Part shown: one piece after another, positions 12,701 through 22,643 of the stretch
Layout of the letters: each line of letters begins with the position of its first letter
How positions within the stretch are numbered: the first letter of the stretch is position 1
Source: Chimonanthus salicifolius
Lineage: Eukaryota > Streptophyta > Magnoliopsida > Laurales > Calycanthaceae
Reading direction: 5' to 3'
Assembly: GCA_013350335.1 (NCBI GenBank)
Contig: CM023542.1
Span: forward strand, 558,001 to 622,000
Length of the DNA: 64,000 bases
Program-made: the position numbers and the translations under genes
The notes under the pieces: generated by a model
Seen by the model: only the letters and a program-made list of their open reading frames with translations
What the model was told of the DNA's origin: nothing
The model's database searches: none

Positions 12701-15700
12701 CCATGAAACTAGGAGTCTCAGTTGGGGATGAAATCCCACCTGCCCCTTTTTAAATGGCCAATCCCACCATCATATCAATCTCACATGCACCTAGGTAGGC
12801 ATGCAGCACTGTGTGTAATGCACAAAGTTTCTCATAGTATCATTTGTCTATTTTTAGATATGTAAATTCATCCTAATTAGTCTAGTATAATGTGATAAAA
12901 ACTTAAGTTTTCATTGGTGATAAAACCTTGAGTTTCTGGAACTCAGTTTAGCGCCCCACAATTTTCAATGAGGAACCATCCATCCAATTGCAAGAACCTC
13001 AAAATGGAAAAACTTACTCAAATTGCTATCTCTACTCTCACTTCATGCGTTTTACTCCACTTCTGAGCTCAACTGTAGATTATACGATTTATTGGAAAAT
13101 GCCTCAAAGGGCTAGCTGATGAGGGTGCATGTCTAGGCCTTCATCCAACCTTCTTGGGCCTATGGGCTGGGCTCATAATATCGTACAAGTGCGTGGGCTT
13201 TTGTCTGCTTAAGGGCCCAGCTCAGTTGCCCTAAGTAGACTTAGATATTTTACAATGTAGAAATAACATTATGCAAATGGTATGGGTCTAGGCCTTTCTT
13301 CGAATCTGTGGCTGGATTTGGACCAAAAAAATTAATTAACAGTCTGGAATTGAACAAGCTTCTCAAGTTTGTGGGGCCCATGTGCATGGTACTATTTGAC
13401 AACGCCTTTTTTTTGGGGGAATAATTTTTTGGCAAAAACCCTTTTTCTGAAAAGATGAACTAGAAAACATGTTACTTTTTTAATAGGATTTATTTTTCTA
13501 TATATCCAATATAATCTGACCCAAATAGATGGGAAACTGACGCAGGACAAAACAAAAGGTTATCCTAAATGCAACTAAGATGTAATAAGAAATTAATATA
13601 AAGCAAAATATGAGGCTGAAATTAAAATTAAAATTAATAATAGCATTTTAAAGTAATAAAGTCTACCACAAATAATCAACAAATTCAGGGAATTCAATGT
13701 AAATAATTAAATCACAATCCAAATCAAGTTATAGCTCAAAATAGAAGGGCCTTCAAAACCAAGAGGATTATTAGATCACCGGACACATAAACCAGCATCA
13801 CATGAAGATTAAATCTGGGCTGTTTTAGGCTTCAAAATATAATGGACAGCGGTCTATGGCTTAAGAGAGGTTTAGACAGCAGTAGGAATGTCTAAAAGGG
13901 CAGGTTATGGCAGCAAAGGGGCTGGATAAAGAGTTGGTAAACAGGAAGAGGGCTGTATAGGTGTTTAGGACAGGTAGTAGTGGTTATAAGGGGTCCTTAA
14001 AAGGGTCTAAAGGGGTCAGGACAGCAGTACAGTAGGCTGTTTAGGCAGTATCTGGCAATAGGAGGGGGGAAAAAGGGCTAACGACACTTAAAGAAGGTGG
14101 TAGAGGGGTAGACGAAAGATTATGGATGGGCTGTAAGGACTGACGAGGGCAGTGGAGGGCTTGGGGAGGGTCGGTGGATGTGGGAAAGGGGAATGGGATG
14201 ATTTCAGTCACAGGTAAGGGGATTATAGTTACCATTGGGACTGACGAAGGGGTAGGGAGGGATTAGGACAAGGGGCGAAGGTGATAGGATGGATTTAGGG
14301 AGGGGGCAAAACCCAGAAGGGGTAGAGAAGGAGACAAACTCAGAGATAGGATTTTGGGCGCAGCGGCAAAAGGGATGGGGTTGGGTGTTCACGGCAGGCT
14401 GGTAGGGAAGAATAAAAGGAAAAAAAATAGAGAGGGAAGAAGAGCAGAGGAGAGGAAGAGAGAGAAGAAAAAGAAGAAGTACCTGGAGATCGGAGGAAGA
14501 GGGCTTCACGCCTAAGAACTGAGATTCTCACCTAAACCAGGGATTTGCAAACTCTCCAAAATTTTTATTTCATTATCCGTAAGTTTGCCTCAAAGGGCTA
14601 CAAGCTTAAATAAGGATTTACATTGCTTAAAATAAAATAAACAAAATTTACCAAACTACCCTTACTTAAATACCCTTACTTAAAACAAACTAAAACATCT
14701 GCTACAAAAACATGGAACTTGCACATGGAATTGTATGCGCCGCATCAGAAACTGTCTAGGATGATCACGATGTCCAATTTAACCTGAAAAACTTAGATGT
14801 CAGTTGCCTGTTTTGGAGGGCATTCCAGTTTCCCTACAGTAGATACAATTATCCCCCCATTAATTAAAAATGTCCCACATAATCCTCATCATGGTCCACC
14901 CCCACTTTGGATGAAAAATCTGCCACTCCATTAACTGACCTTTTAACCTCTATATTTCATAATTATTTCTAACACCACCTGTAGAAAGCAACTCTATTTC
15001 CAAGAATTGAGAAGCATATATATATAGTAGAGGGTTCAAGGAGATGAGGAAGGCCTTTAGAAACATGGTTTGTGGGGACAAAGGGCTCATCGCACAGGAT
15101 TAATAGAGGCAATGGCTTTAGATGAGTAGAGTAGCCAAACTCTAAAAGTTGTGCCCCAAATAGGTAAGTTTATGCTCTAATGAAGATGATGATAGTGATA
15201 TCTTACACCATCATAACTCATGGTTACATGCTAAATATAAAAAGACTTGATTGCCTTTTCTATTGTCTGCTCTGCATCAGCCTCTTCTTCATGTCTGACT
15301 GCAACCTCTGTTCCTTTCTGTTTTGTTTATTCCTTGTTCTCTCTTTTCTCAATCTGTCTACAGGAGAAAAGGGTTGATTTGATCCTTACACCCTTGTTTG
15401 TAGGGCTACTTCTAAGAGCAGCAATGGAAACACACAGAACATTGAAACAACTAAAATGACATTTTCAAATGGAACAGATGCATCTTTTTTTTTCCCATTT
15501 CTGGCATAACTGACATTTTCATACAGAAGACACAACTGTTTGGAGCAGACCTGATTTCTAAATGAAAAAATTTGGATGGGTGATTCATATCCAGATTTGG
15601 AGAATGAGATGAACGTTGTTCACCATAGAAATAGTTAGCCTTCTTTGATTTTTGTTCAAAGATGCGAGTTGAACTACCTATACTCGCTGCCTGTATGGTT

Positions 15701-17048
15701 GCGACTTCGAACGGTTCGAAGTCTTTGGTATGGGCTTGAGTCTTGGTGAAGTGAAAGTCAGCAAAGATGCGAGTTGAACCAGAGAACCCAAAGGGCCAAT
15801 TTCTAAGAGATGATTCTCTAGATTAAAGGATAAATCTTGAGATTTTCATCTGCTTGGGTACAGATGAGTTTCAAGGATTATCTTCTTGGTTTGATGTTTG
15901 AGCTTCTATTTTGGCAGTAATCCTCAGTATCAATGTATCTACAAAAGGAGCAATGGTTCAAGCTTTACTGGCAGATTTGGAGCACCAAATGAGCAGTTTT
16001 TGTTTGGAAGGGGAAAAATATAAGCGTGTCCTTGACCTCCTTCAATAATGTTTTACACATTCATTACTCTGATGTTGTTATGACCCTGTTTTAGATTAAT
16101 CAGATTCACTACATGCGCCTTTTGTTACAGTAACTGGAGGTTCTCTTTTTGTTGTTGTTTTTGTTTCTATGGAATAAACCTTGCCACAGTTACCTTCTCA
16201 TGTTATTTATAAATTTATTTCTTCTACTATTTCTCTATTTGTGTCTTATTCTGGCACTTACACTAAATTAAAGTCTAAATAATTTTTTTCAGGGCACTTC
16301 ACATTTGTTTGTTTTTTTTTTTCTTTTATGGGGGCAGGATATGGGACCTAATGAGAGCTTTGCATCTAGCCAGCCGGGACTTGGTGCACCATCTCAATCT
16401 GTAGATAAGGTCCAGCAACCATCTACAAGGGCCCCTAGTTCCTCACCCTCATTTTCATCTGCGGACTATCCTTCCAATGATTCTCCACAACCTCCATCTC
16501 CACCCGCAAGCAGACGAGAAGATCCTGCTTATCCTCAGGCATACCATCACCAATCTTACTCACATGAACAGCAACATTCCTTTGCACAAAATTATTCCTC
16601 TCCCGATACTTCCGCCCCCTCCAATTCTTACCCCAATTTCCAGTCTTATCCTAGCTTTAAGGAAAGTAGCATGCCTACAGCACCTGGACACTACCCATCC
16701 TACTATCAAGGATATGATGCTCCTTATGTGCATCAATCAGGACCACCAGCATCAAACTACCCATCAACCACGCAGCCACCCCAGTCAGGTCTTTCAGTAC
16801 CAAATTACCCAACTACAGTGCAATACAATGCGGACACTGGAAATGGAGCTCACTCAGAACCTGCACCATCATCCACCATCAGTTTCAAGTATGATAGCAA
16901 TTATCAGCCACCAGCTGATAAGATTGCTGAGGCGCACAAGGCAGCAAGATTTGCTGTTGGGGCTCTGGCCTTTGACGATGTGACAGTTGCAGTGGATTTT
17001 CTTAAGCGCTCACTCGAATTACTGACCAATCCATCAGCTACTCAGTAA
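6446..17048 (+). CDS. LIP5: LIP5/VTA1 homologue, positive regulator of SKD1/VPS4 in endosomal sorting
   Basis: LIP5 (yeast Vta1) binds ESCRT-III proteins and stimulates the VPS4/SKD1 ATPase during multivesicular-body formation. Six exons: 6446-6539, 6731-6831, 11822-11931, 12048-12123, 12279-12422, 16338-17048. Together they give 1236 nt, a 411-residue protein; Arabidopsis LIP5 is about 421. The start is in good context (GCCATGG). Residues 1 to about 170 form the Vta1 N-terminal MIT-like region (PYLQRADELQKHEPLVAYYC, KADKQDRAGRADL, AAWKAADIRKALKEGRKP). A Pro/Ser/Tyr/Gln-rich disordered linker follows, entirely in exon 6. The C-terminal Vta1 domain, which dimerises and contacts VPS4, includes KIAEAHKAARFAVGALAFDD and ends near LLTNPSATQ. 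All junctions are GT/AG and the phases close. Introns 2 (5 kb) and 5 (3.9 kb) are swollen by repeats. Confidence 0.96.
6608..6706 (+). repeat. (CAT)n microsatellite filling half of LIP5 intron 1
   Basis: An interrupted CAT trinucleotide run of about 33 units, with several CGT units in the middle. It sits inside the 191-bp intron 1 of LIP5. In the exon 1 frame it reads as a His/Arg tract, and on the other strand as poly-Asp. Confidence 0.97.
6833..7124 (+). repeat. Tandem duplication of about 147 bp at the 5' end of LIP5 intron 2
   Basis: Two nearly identical copies (about 6833-6976 and 6977-7124) begin just inside the intron 2 donor. Each holds a polypyrimidine run followed by CTTCCAGGTGAGGG, which looks like an acceptor joined directly to a donor. 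The copies differ mainly by a few bases in the pyrimidine run, so the duplication is recent. Confidence 0.93.
7125..9004 (+). other. LIP5 intron 2, unassigned part
   Basis: AT-rich intron sequence without coding similarity, terminal repeats or splice-bounded coding segments that I can recognise. Confidence 0.5.
9005..10280 (+). mobile_element. Internally deleted L1-like retroposon with target-site duplication, in LIP5 intron 2
   Basis: The insert is flanked by a 17-bp direct repeat with two mismatches (9005-9021 AACTTCTGCATTAATAA and 10264-10280 AACTTTTGCAGTAATAA). The body (9022-10263) is distinctly more GC- and pyrimidine-rich than the intron. It ends in a short A-rich tail after TTTTTATTAATATGATAACC, typical of plant L1 3' ends. 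The first 700 bases resemble a CT-rich LINE 5' untranslated region. There is no reverse transcriptase, so it is probably a non-autonomous L1 derivative joining 5' and 3' parts. A retroposed non-coding transcript is the alternative. Confidence 0.68.
9847..10012 (+). repeat. Tandem repeat, period 69-70 bp, inside the L1-like unit
   Basis: About 2.4 copies of a unit containing CTCCTTCCACGTGACAG and CGTCACAGATAGTGCTCC; unit starts are near 9852, 9921 and 9991. The copies are nearly identical, so the expansion is recent. CACGTG occurs once per unit. Confidence 0.9.
10469..11695 (-). mobile_element. Internally deleted Ty1/Copia element with short LTRs in LIP5 intron 2
   Basis: The element (10474-11690) runs on the minus strand between perfect 5-bp target duplications GACAA (10469-10473 and 11691-11695). 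Direct repeats of about 110 bp at 10474-10583 and 11577-11690 are the LTRs. A purine tract (AAGGGAGAG) precedes the 3' LTR. The interior keeps only the end of pol: reverse transcriptase from YVDDIVFTG through YLGPLRYFLGIEI, then RNase H with SEPLLIFYDNQTAINIA and DQLADILTKV. Gag, protease, integrase and most of the RT are gone. The frame is interrupted, so it is dead. The LTRs have diverged by roughly a tenth, so insertion is not very recent. Confidence 0.9.
12423..16337 (+). other. LIP5 intron 5
   Basis: A 3.9-kb intron. Its middle part (about 13440-14960) changes composition: AT-rich to 13750, then a strongly G-rich plus strand (13850-14350), then a purine-rich A/G run to 14510. This could be an old LTR read on the minus strand, but I found neither a matching second LTR nor a convincing target duplication. 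The minus-strand frames at 14041-14531 are low-complexity Pro/Ser/Leu/Phe and not genes. An 18-bp direct repeat with a palindrome at 15657-15779 is listed separately. Confidence 0.5.
15657..15779 (+). repeat. 18-bp direct repeat flanking a short palindrome-bearing segment
   Basis: CAAAGATGCGAGTTGAAC occurs at 15657-15674 and again at 15762-15779, a period of 105 bp. Between the copies lies a near-perfect palindrome, GACTTCGAAC-G-GTTCGAAGTC (arms of 10, one-base centre), around 15702-15722. Confidence 0.85.
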
Positions 17049-18408
17049 CTTTTACCCAATACCTCACTGAATTTCTTTACTATTGCAACTTTTTCCGTTT
17101 TCCAGCAGTGTTTTGCTTGAAAGGGTGTTGCTCTGTAGAAACTTTGAATTCTGTATAGGTTGATGGGTACATGCTTGTATTCACAAAACATTTATGGCTT
17201 GGTTATCACAACACAAATTCTGTACCAAATTGTTTTCGTTTGTTCTGTGTGAATCTTTTTATAGAAAATGATTTCTGTGGCTCGGTCATTTTTCATAAGA
17301 GGTGTGGAAAATGGATAGCTAAGAGGGGTCAAAAAGAAACTTCTATGGCTTGGATATATGATTAAACCCGTAGACTAATGATGACCCAACCCGATCCATG
17401 ACTCAAGATCTAACTCAAAAACGATGCATGACCCATTCCATAATCCGATTGACTCAATTCATTACTCAATCCATAACCCAACCAATTCGACCCTTGTCTC
17501 ATTGTCAACCCAACTAAACTCATGAATCAATCCACGACTTGAAATCCAATCAATGGTCCAACTTAATCAGAGCATCTATAATCTATTACTTGATTATGAC
17601 TCAATCTAACTAATATCTCATGCTTCCCATTGCTCGATCGATGAAATAATTTAATCCCACCCAATTTATGAATTTCTAGAATAATTGAGGTAGGTCTAAA
17701 CCAGTTGTATTCCTTATTACATAATATAACCATTTAAGTAATATATAGGTTGAATTAACTAGTTAATTCATATAATTGTTATTGTTATTATTTGATTATT
17801 ATGATGATTGTCATCTCTGTCATTATCATTTGAAATTAGCTATAATCGAATTATAACCTACATCTCTCATCTAACAATAGAAAGAATTCATTTATGAATT
17901 ATTATGGAAATTTTCTCAAGCACCAAACTAAAAAATTAATATTTGTGAAAAACAGAATCTGTGGATTTTTTTTTCTCTGAAAATATATTTCACGAAGGAA
18001 TTCAATTTTCATGGATCATAGTTGCACTATTGCAGACAAATATATCCTCAACTTTTTTTAACAATTACTTAAGTAAATAGGCTTCGGGGCCAGTTTGGAT
18101 ATTTTGTGCTTTCAATGAGATGGCCTTTATGCTAAAAGTGTGTGATTTTAGGGGAGGTAGTATATAAATGGAAATATTAAGGGCATGTATGTATGCAATA
18201 AAATGAAGTAATTTTTTAAATACACAGAATCTATGGAGTATGAACATTCGTTGGCACTGCCCTCGTAGGACGCCAACAAACAGTCTCACACTTTCACCCA
18301 ATATTGTTAGGTGAGAAATTACAAGTTGACTGACAGAGCATATTAAATAGAGTGATAATATATTATTCATAAAAAAAAAAATATCAAAATCTGATTGATT
18401 AAGTTATA
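17049..18408. other. LIP5 3' flank and degenerate repeat region
   Basis: The first few hundred bases after the LIP5 stop hold its 3' untranslated region. From about 17375 to 17660 the sequence is a degenerate short-period repeat built on variants of GACCCAATCCATGAC and CAACCCAACC, a style of low-order repeat common in plant spacers. No gene is recognised. Confidence 0.55.
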
Positions 18409-18590
18409 ATTTATAAGATTATAAGGTCTGGGGCTTCTTTTGGTTTTTTGCTTTTTGTAGGCTACTATTTAGGCTCCTTTTATTTGGCCTGGCCTGGGCT
18501 GTGGGCAACACTTTTTGTACATTTTAGACTTCTATTCTTTGAATGAAATATACTTACCATTATTCAAAAAAAAAATTTATAAGATTATAA
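18409..18590 (+). mobile_element. 5'-truncated L1 (LINE) insertion with 16-bp target duplication
   Basis: A perfect 16-bp direct repeat, ATTTATAAGATTATAA (18409-18424 and 18575-18590), flanks about 150 bp that ends in TGAATGAAATATACTTACC plus an A run. That is the usual end of a plant L1 3' untranslated region. Only the terminal fragment was integrated, as expected for target-primed reverse transcription with strong 5' truncation. The perfect duplication indicates a fairly young insertion. Confidence 0.88.
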
Positions 18591-18669
18591 AAATTATTGA
18601 TTAAAAATAACTTAAAATAATGAAATTTTAAGATATATTTTTATGAATTCATTCATAATAATGTTTATT

Positions 18670-18850
18670 GATAAGAAATTGTAATACCCCACCCACTTCA
18701 AATAAAGTCCCACGTCGGTAGTGAGTTGGGTGGGTTGGATGTTAATATCAGTGAAGCCTCCCTCTCTCATGTTGAGGCTTTTTGGGTTTGGTCATGTGGG
18801 TCAGGGTCGAAAGCAAAACCGTGAAGACATAATGGTTCAAAGCGAATAAT
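18670..18850 (+). mobile_element. Short LTR/TRIM-like fragment (TGTAATACCCCACCC ... AATATCACA)
   Basis: The segment starts TGTAATACCCCACCC and contains AAGTCCCACGTCGGT and CAAAGCGAATAATATC. These words belong to a very common dicot and magnoliid repeat of the 'cccacgtcggt ... aaagcggacaatatc' type, usually annotated as LTR or TRIM debris. I recognise it from those motifs only; the ends are uncertain and no duplication was found. Confidence 0.4.
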
Positions 18851-19267
18851 ATCACACTGAAAAATTGAGATAGAATCGTTAAAGAAATAAAATGAAAAAA
18901 TAATTTAATATATTTATCACTAACTTATTTAGTGGGCCAATAATGTTCCCTTGCACTCAATGATTTCTATACCTGTGGCAGGCAGGCCTTTTCATTTCTA
19001 TGCCTAGCCTCAACGTGGGTCTAAGAAGAATGTTAGGTTTCGAATGAGGTCCATATTTATGTATATATATAATCTTGTTAGGCAGCTTGAAATCTTCTTA
19101 ATAAAACTTTAATCATTTTCATTCCACCCAAACATTTAATTTATGAAATTCACATCAAAACTTTGTAATGTGCTCTCTACTCTCCTCGTAAGGACAGAGA
19201 TTTAAATCTCGACGGAGAAATTTCTCTCTCTTATTTTTTTTTAAATCATCTTTATCAACTGTTATTG

Positions 19268-19288
19268 ACGATATATCGGCCGATATCT
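19268..19288. repeat. TATCGGCCGATA palindrome, dispersed repeat copy 2
   Basis: Contains ATATATCGGCCGATATCTCC, sharing the palindromic core TATCGGCCGATA with 5285-5445 and 39205-39560. The surroundings are AT-rich and unassigned. Confidence 0.5.
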
Positions 19289-19749
19289 CCTGAGTAAGGG
19301 TATTATTCCCTATCGATTATTTATATTGTGTTCTCTATTTAAATAATAAATATTGATGGTATTTTTATTTTTTTTACAAAAATATTATTTTCAACAATAT
19401 GGAGAGTTTAATACTTTTTCTATTATTATCACCAAAACCCAATATTATCGGATAATGTGATGAAACTTTGATAATATTGCAATATTAACAACATCTTTGA
19501 AAAATCTTTTAAGTTATGACTATCGATAATTCAGTTTAGTTTTTTAAATTACGCTGATGATAATTTAGAAATGAATTTATGTGATATTGGATGAATTTTA
19601 TAATTAAAAAACATTAGATAATGAATTATATTTTATTTTGTTGGATAATTTCTAGAGTAATTTATCTTATAACATATTTGTACTTCATTCATAATAATAA
19701 AATTATGTTAATTTAAAATTTCATTTTTATGTATGTATTTATTATATAT

Positions 19750-20260
19750 ATTTTGATTGGGTAGCGATCTTCCCACAGGTTTTTTGTGTAACCAGACACG
19801 TAAATTAGTGGACTTCCAATTTTACTCTTCGCATGAAGAGTAAAATCGGCTCACAAACCTTTCGCATGAACAGCAAATTAGCTCGTCGAAATTCACATGA
19901 ACAGTAGTATCAGCTCGCCAAAATTCACATGAATAGTAAATCGGCTCGCTGAAATTCACATGAACAGTAACTCGTCGAAATTCGCATGAACAGTAACATC
20001 TGCTTGTTCAAAATTTACATGAACAGTAAACTGGCTCGCCGAAATTTGCATAAACAGTACATCGGTTAGCCAAAATTCGCATGAACTATAAATTGGCTAG
20101 CCAAAAATTTATATGAAAAGTAAATCGGTTAGCTGAAATTTTACAGTTCATGCGAAATGTCCGATTTTACTGTTCATGCGAAGGGTAAAATCAGAAATCT
20201 ACTATTTTCTGTGTCTGGTTACACAAACTTCCCGTGAGAGGATCGCTACCAATTTTGATT
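19750..20260. mobile_element. Mutator-type MITE with long inverted termini, internal tandem repeats and 9-bp target duplication
   Basis: The element (19759-20251, 493 bp) is bounded by the 9-bp direct repeat ATTTTGATT (19750-19758 and 20252-20260), the length typical of Mutator-like transposons. Its ends are inverted copies: left GGGTAGCGATC and TGTGTAACCAGACAC, right the reverse complements GTGTCTGGTTACACA and GATCGCTACC. The similarity continues inward for about 90 bases through TTCGCATGAA(C/G)AGTAAAATCGG. The interior (about 19850-20130) is a run of degenerate 30-35-bp units containing ATTCRCATGAACAGTAA followed by CGGCTCGC. No transposase is encoded. Confidence 0.85.
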
Positions 20261-20984
20261 ATTTGTTAAATAATTATATTTTTGTGAGATTTTTCATTAA
20301 TATCCCAATAAAATTATTATTATTATTATTATTATATTTGTGATGTTGCTTTCAATGAGTTGGACTTGGGTCGTAAATGCAACAAATATGATGTCAGTAC
20401 AGCCACGTCTGATTTGGTAGGTTGTTCTCCAAACTTATATTCCCTTTTATCTTTTTTATTACAGCTACATGGTCACCTAGAGGTGGGTCCACTTGCCTAT
20501 CCAATGGCTCTGATTTGGAAAGAAGTGGTGTCTAAAGTGAAGGGTTTTTAATTTTTATATAAATTAAAGATTCAATTATTTAGTAATATTTTTTTTTAAT
20601 AGTTTTTCCATTGAGTTGTTAATATAAATATATATTAGGTTCAAAAACTAATAATTTATGCTTTATATTTAAATTATTTATTGAAATTAAATTTTATTTG
20701 TCAACTGAAATTTAAAGAAATTTGTATTATTTTATACAACCTCAATGGTGTGGAAAGAAAGCTAATAATTTTTTAACACTTGCTTTTAATATATTGAATA
20801 ATACACATCTTTGTTGTGAAAAATTAAAAAAAAAAAAATGTATGTGAGAATAGATCCAAACATAAGAAGTTGGACTTCTTAAGGTCCAAACACAATTATA
20901 TTATCATTCTAATGGTAAGGATGACACTAGACAATATAATTTGGACATACGGAGTCCCACTCTTAAAAATCTAATCTATTTATA

Positions 20985-21053
<69 letters not shown>

Positions 21054-22643
21054 TTTTTATTTTGTGAAACTATTAGCCTCACTATTTAATAGATTAAATG
21101 AAGAATACTTTAATAGAATGTCTATAAAAAGTTTCACATTTCTTTCATTTGATCTATTTAACCATTGGATCCAATAGTTTTAAAGAATCTAAAAAATACA
21201 TGTATAAACATTTTTATTAGAAATTAATATATAATTTAGATTTTTTAGAGGTGAACTTCCCGTGTCTCCAATGCCATCACTTACCTTCATCCATAATATT
21301 AAAATCGAAGCGTGGAATCATTCATCAAAAAAAATGATTCTATATTGTCAACTTAATAGTAAGTATAATTTCAAATTTACTTATATACCTATTGATTAGA
21401 TTCATTGTTGTGTATATCAAATAAAACGACTTGATTGAAAATCTATAAATTTTATAATATTTTTATTCTTTTTAATTCATCTAAATTCTAAAGGTAAGTA
21501 TTACTAGTTTCATAAAATTTAGAAATAAATATATGAGTGAACATGCATTTAAAAACTAATAAATAATTTATAAACTTAGTAAATAGATATTATAAGTATC
21601 TTCAGAGTCAGACACTCAGACATGGTCCATGAAGAGTTATCATGTGAGGATTATAATGTCCACGTGATGGGTGAGGGAGGGGGGATGGGAAGGCAGAGCG
21701 TTTGGCCATGGTTGTGGGGGCCAATCACGATGGGTGGGCCACACATGTGTGGGACCTTTCCAGGTTTCGAGTGTCTAACGGTCAATACTGCTCGATAGTG
21801 GCACCTGAGAAAGCGCCAAGCGGATAGCGATGTACGAATCTACCACCCACCCACCGAATCCCTCAACCGAGTCAACATAAAATATGAAAAATATATTGAA
21901 AAACTCTAAGAAAATGTGTTATTAAATAAAATTTTAATTTTATATAAATTAGATGTAATTTAAAAAGGAATTTATAAGTAAGTTGTTTATAAATTTCAAA
22001 CCTCGTCAGATTATTCTATCTTTTGATATTAAATTTTTAAATATTAACAGGTCTGTACTTATCAAAATTTAAAGATCAAAATTATATGACTTAAATTGCC
22101 AATTAATAGTGAAACTTTTATACTTTATATCAATCTAATTATCTATTTAATGAATCTAATTATATGACTCATCAATCATTTAATAATAATATATATAGTG
22201 CTAGCGTAATTCATAAAGTATCATTGAATGCTTAAGATAGCGTACTCATCCCAAAAATATAATATGTTTATAAAATATCAAAGAGTAGAAAATTAGATGA
22301 AAAATGATTATTAATTGCTCAATTTAAATACAATAAATTTAATACTGGTTTTTTTTATTAATTTGATAAATAAAAATTTAATAGCTGAAAATATCTTTAA
22401 GTTTTATTTTTAAATTGAAAATAATTTTTATGAGTTTGATAAAGTAAAATTGGATTTTTACTTTTAGCTACCATTTTTCTGCACCTACCATTCTTTCCTC
22501 AGCTTTAATAAAAGGTGGGTGGAAACTGGAAAGTACTTTAGGCTTCTTCCAAGGGAACAAAACGTTTTGGGTTTTCCCTCTCTTAGCATCTGCTCTTCCC
22601 TCCAATTTGCAGAGAGTGTTGTATTGGAGGAACCCAGTCCGTC
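20261..22643. other. Spacer and promoter region upstream of the phytocyanin-like gene
   Basis: AT-rich spacer with the TA microsatellite. A GC-richer patch at about 21600-21870 (runs of CCACGTG, GGGTGGGCC and ACCACCCACCC) stands out, but I see no frame or terminal repeat in it. The promoter of the gene at 22644 must lie at the right end; a TTTAATAAAAGG stretch near 22505 could serve as a TATA-type element. Confidence 0.4.
20989..21050. repeat. (TA)n microsatellite
   Basis: An uninterrupted TA dinucleotide run of about 62 bp in the spacer upstream of the phytocyanin-like gene. A shorter (ATT)n run lies near 20313-20335. Confidence 0.97.

Noticed and set aside
12640..12760. TGGCTCAGTGGTTGGAG as a tRNA A box of another SINE
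   Set aside because: No B box at the right spacing, no tail and no duplicate found in the window.
14041..14531. Minus-strand Pro/Ser/Leu/Phe frames in LIP5 intron 5
   Set aside because: Purine-rich composition on one strand gives long chance frames on the other; no conserved motif or splice structure.
13440..14960. Complete LTR in LIP5 intron 5
   Set aside because: Composition shift is suggestive, but I could not find a terminal pair, partner LTR or target duplication.
19850..20130. Regularly spaced repeats that could suggest a CRISPR array
   Set aside because: Eukaryotic nuclear sequence; units are degenerate, contiguous and lie between MITE inverted ends with a 9-bp target duplication.
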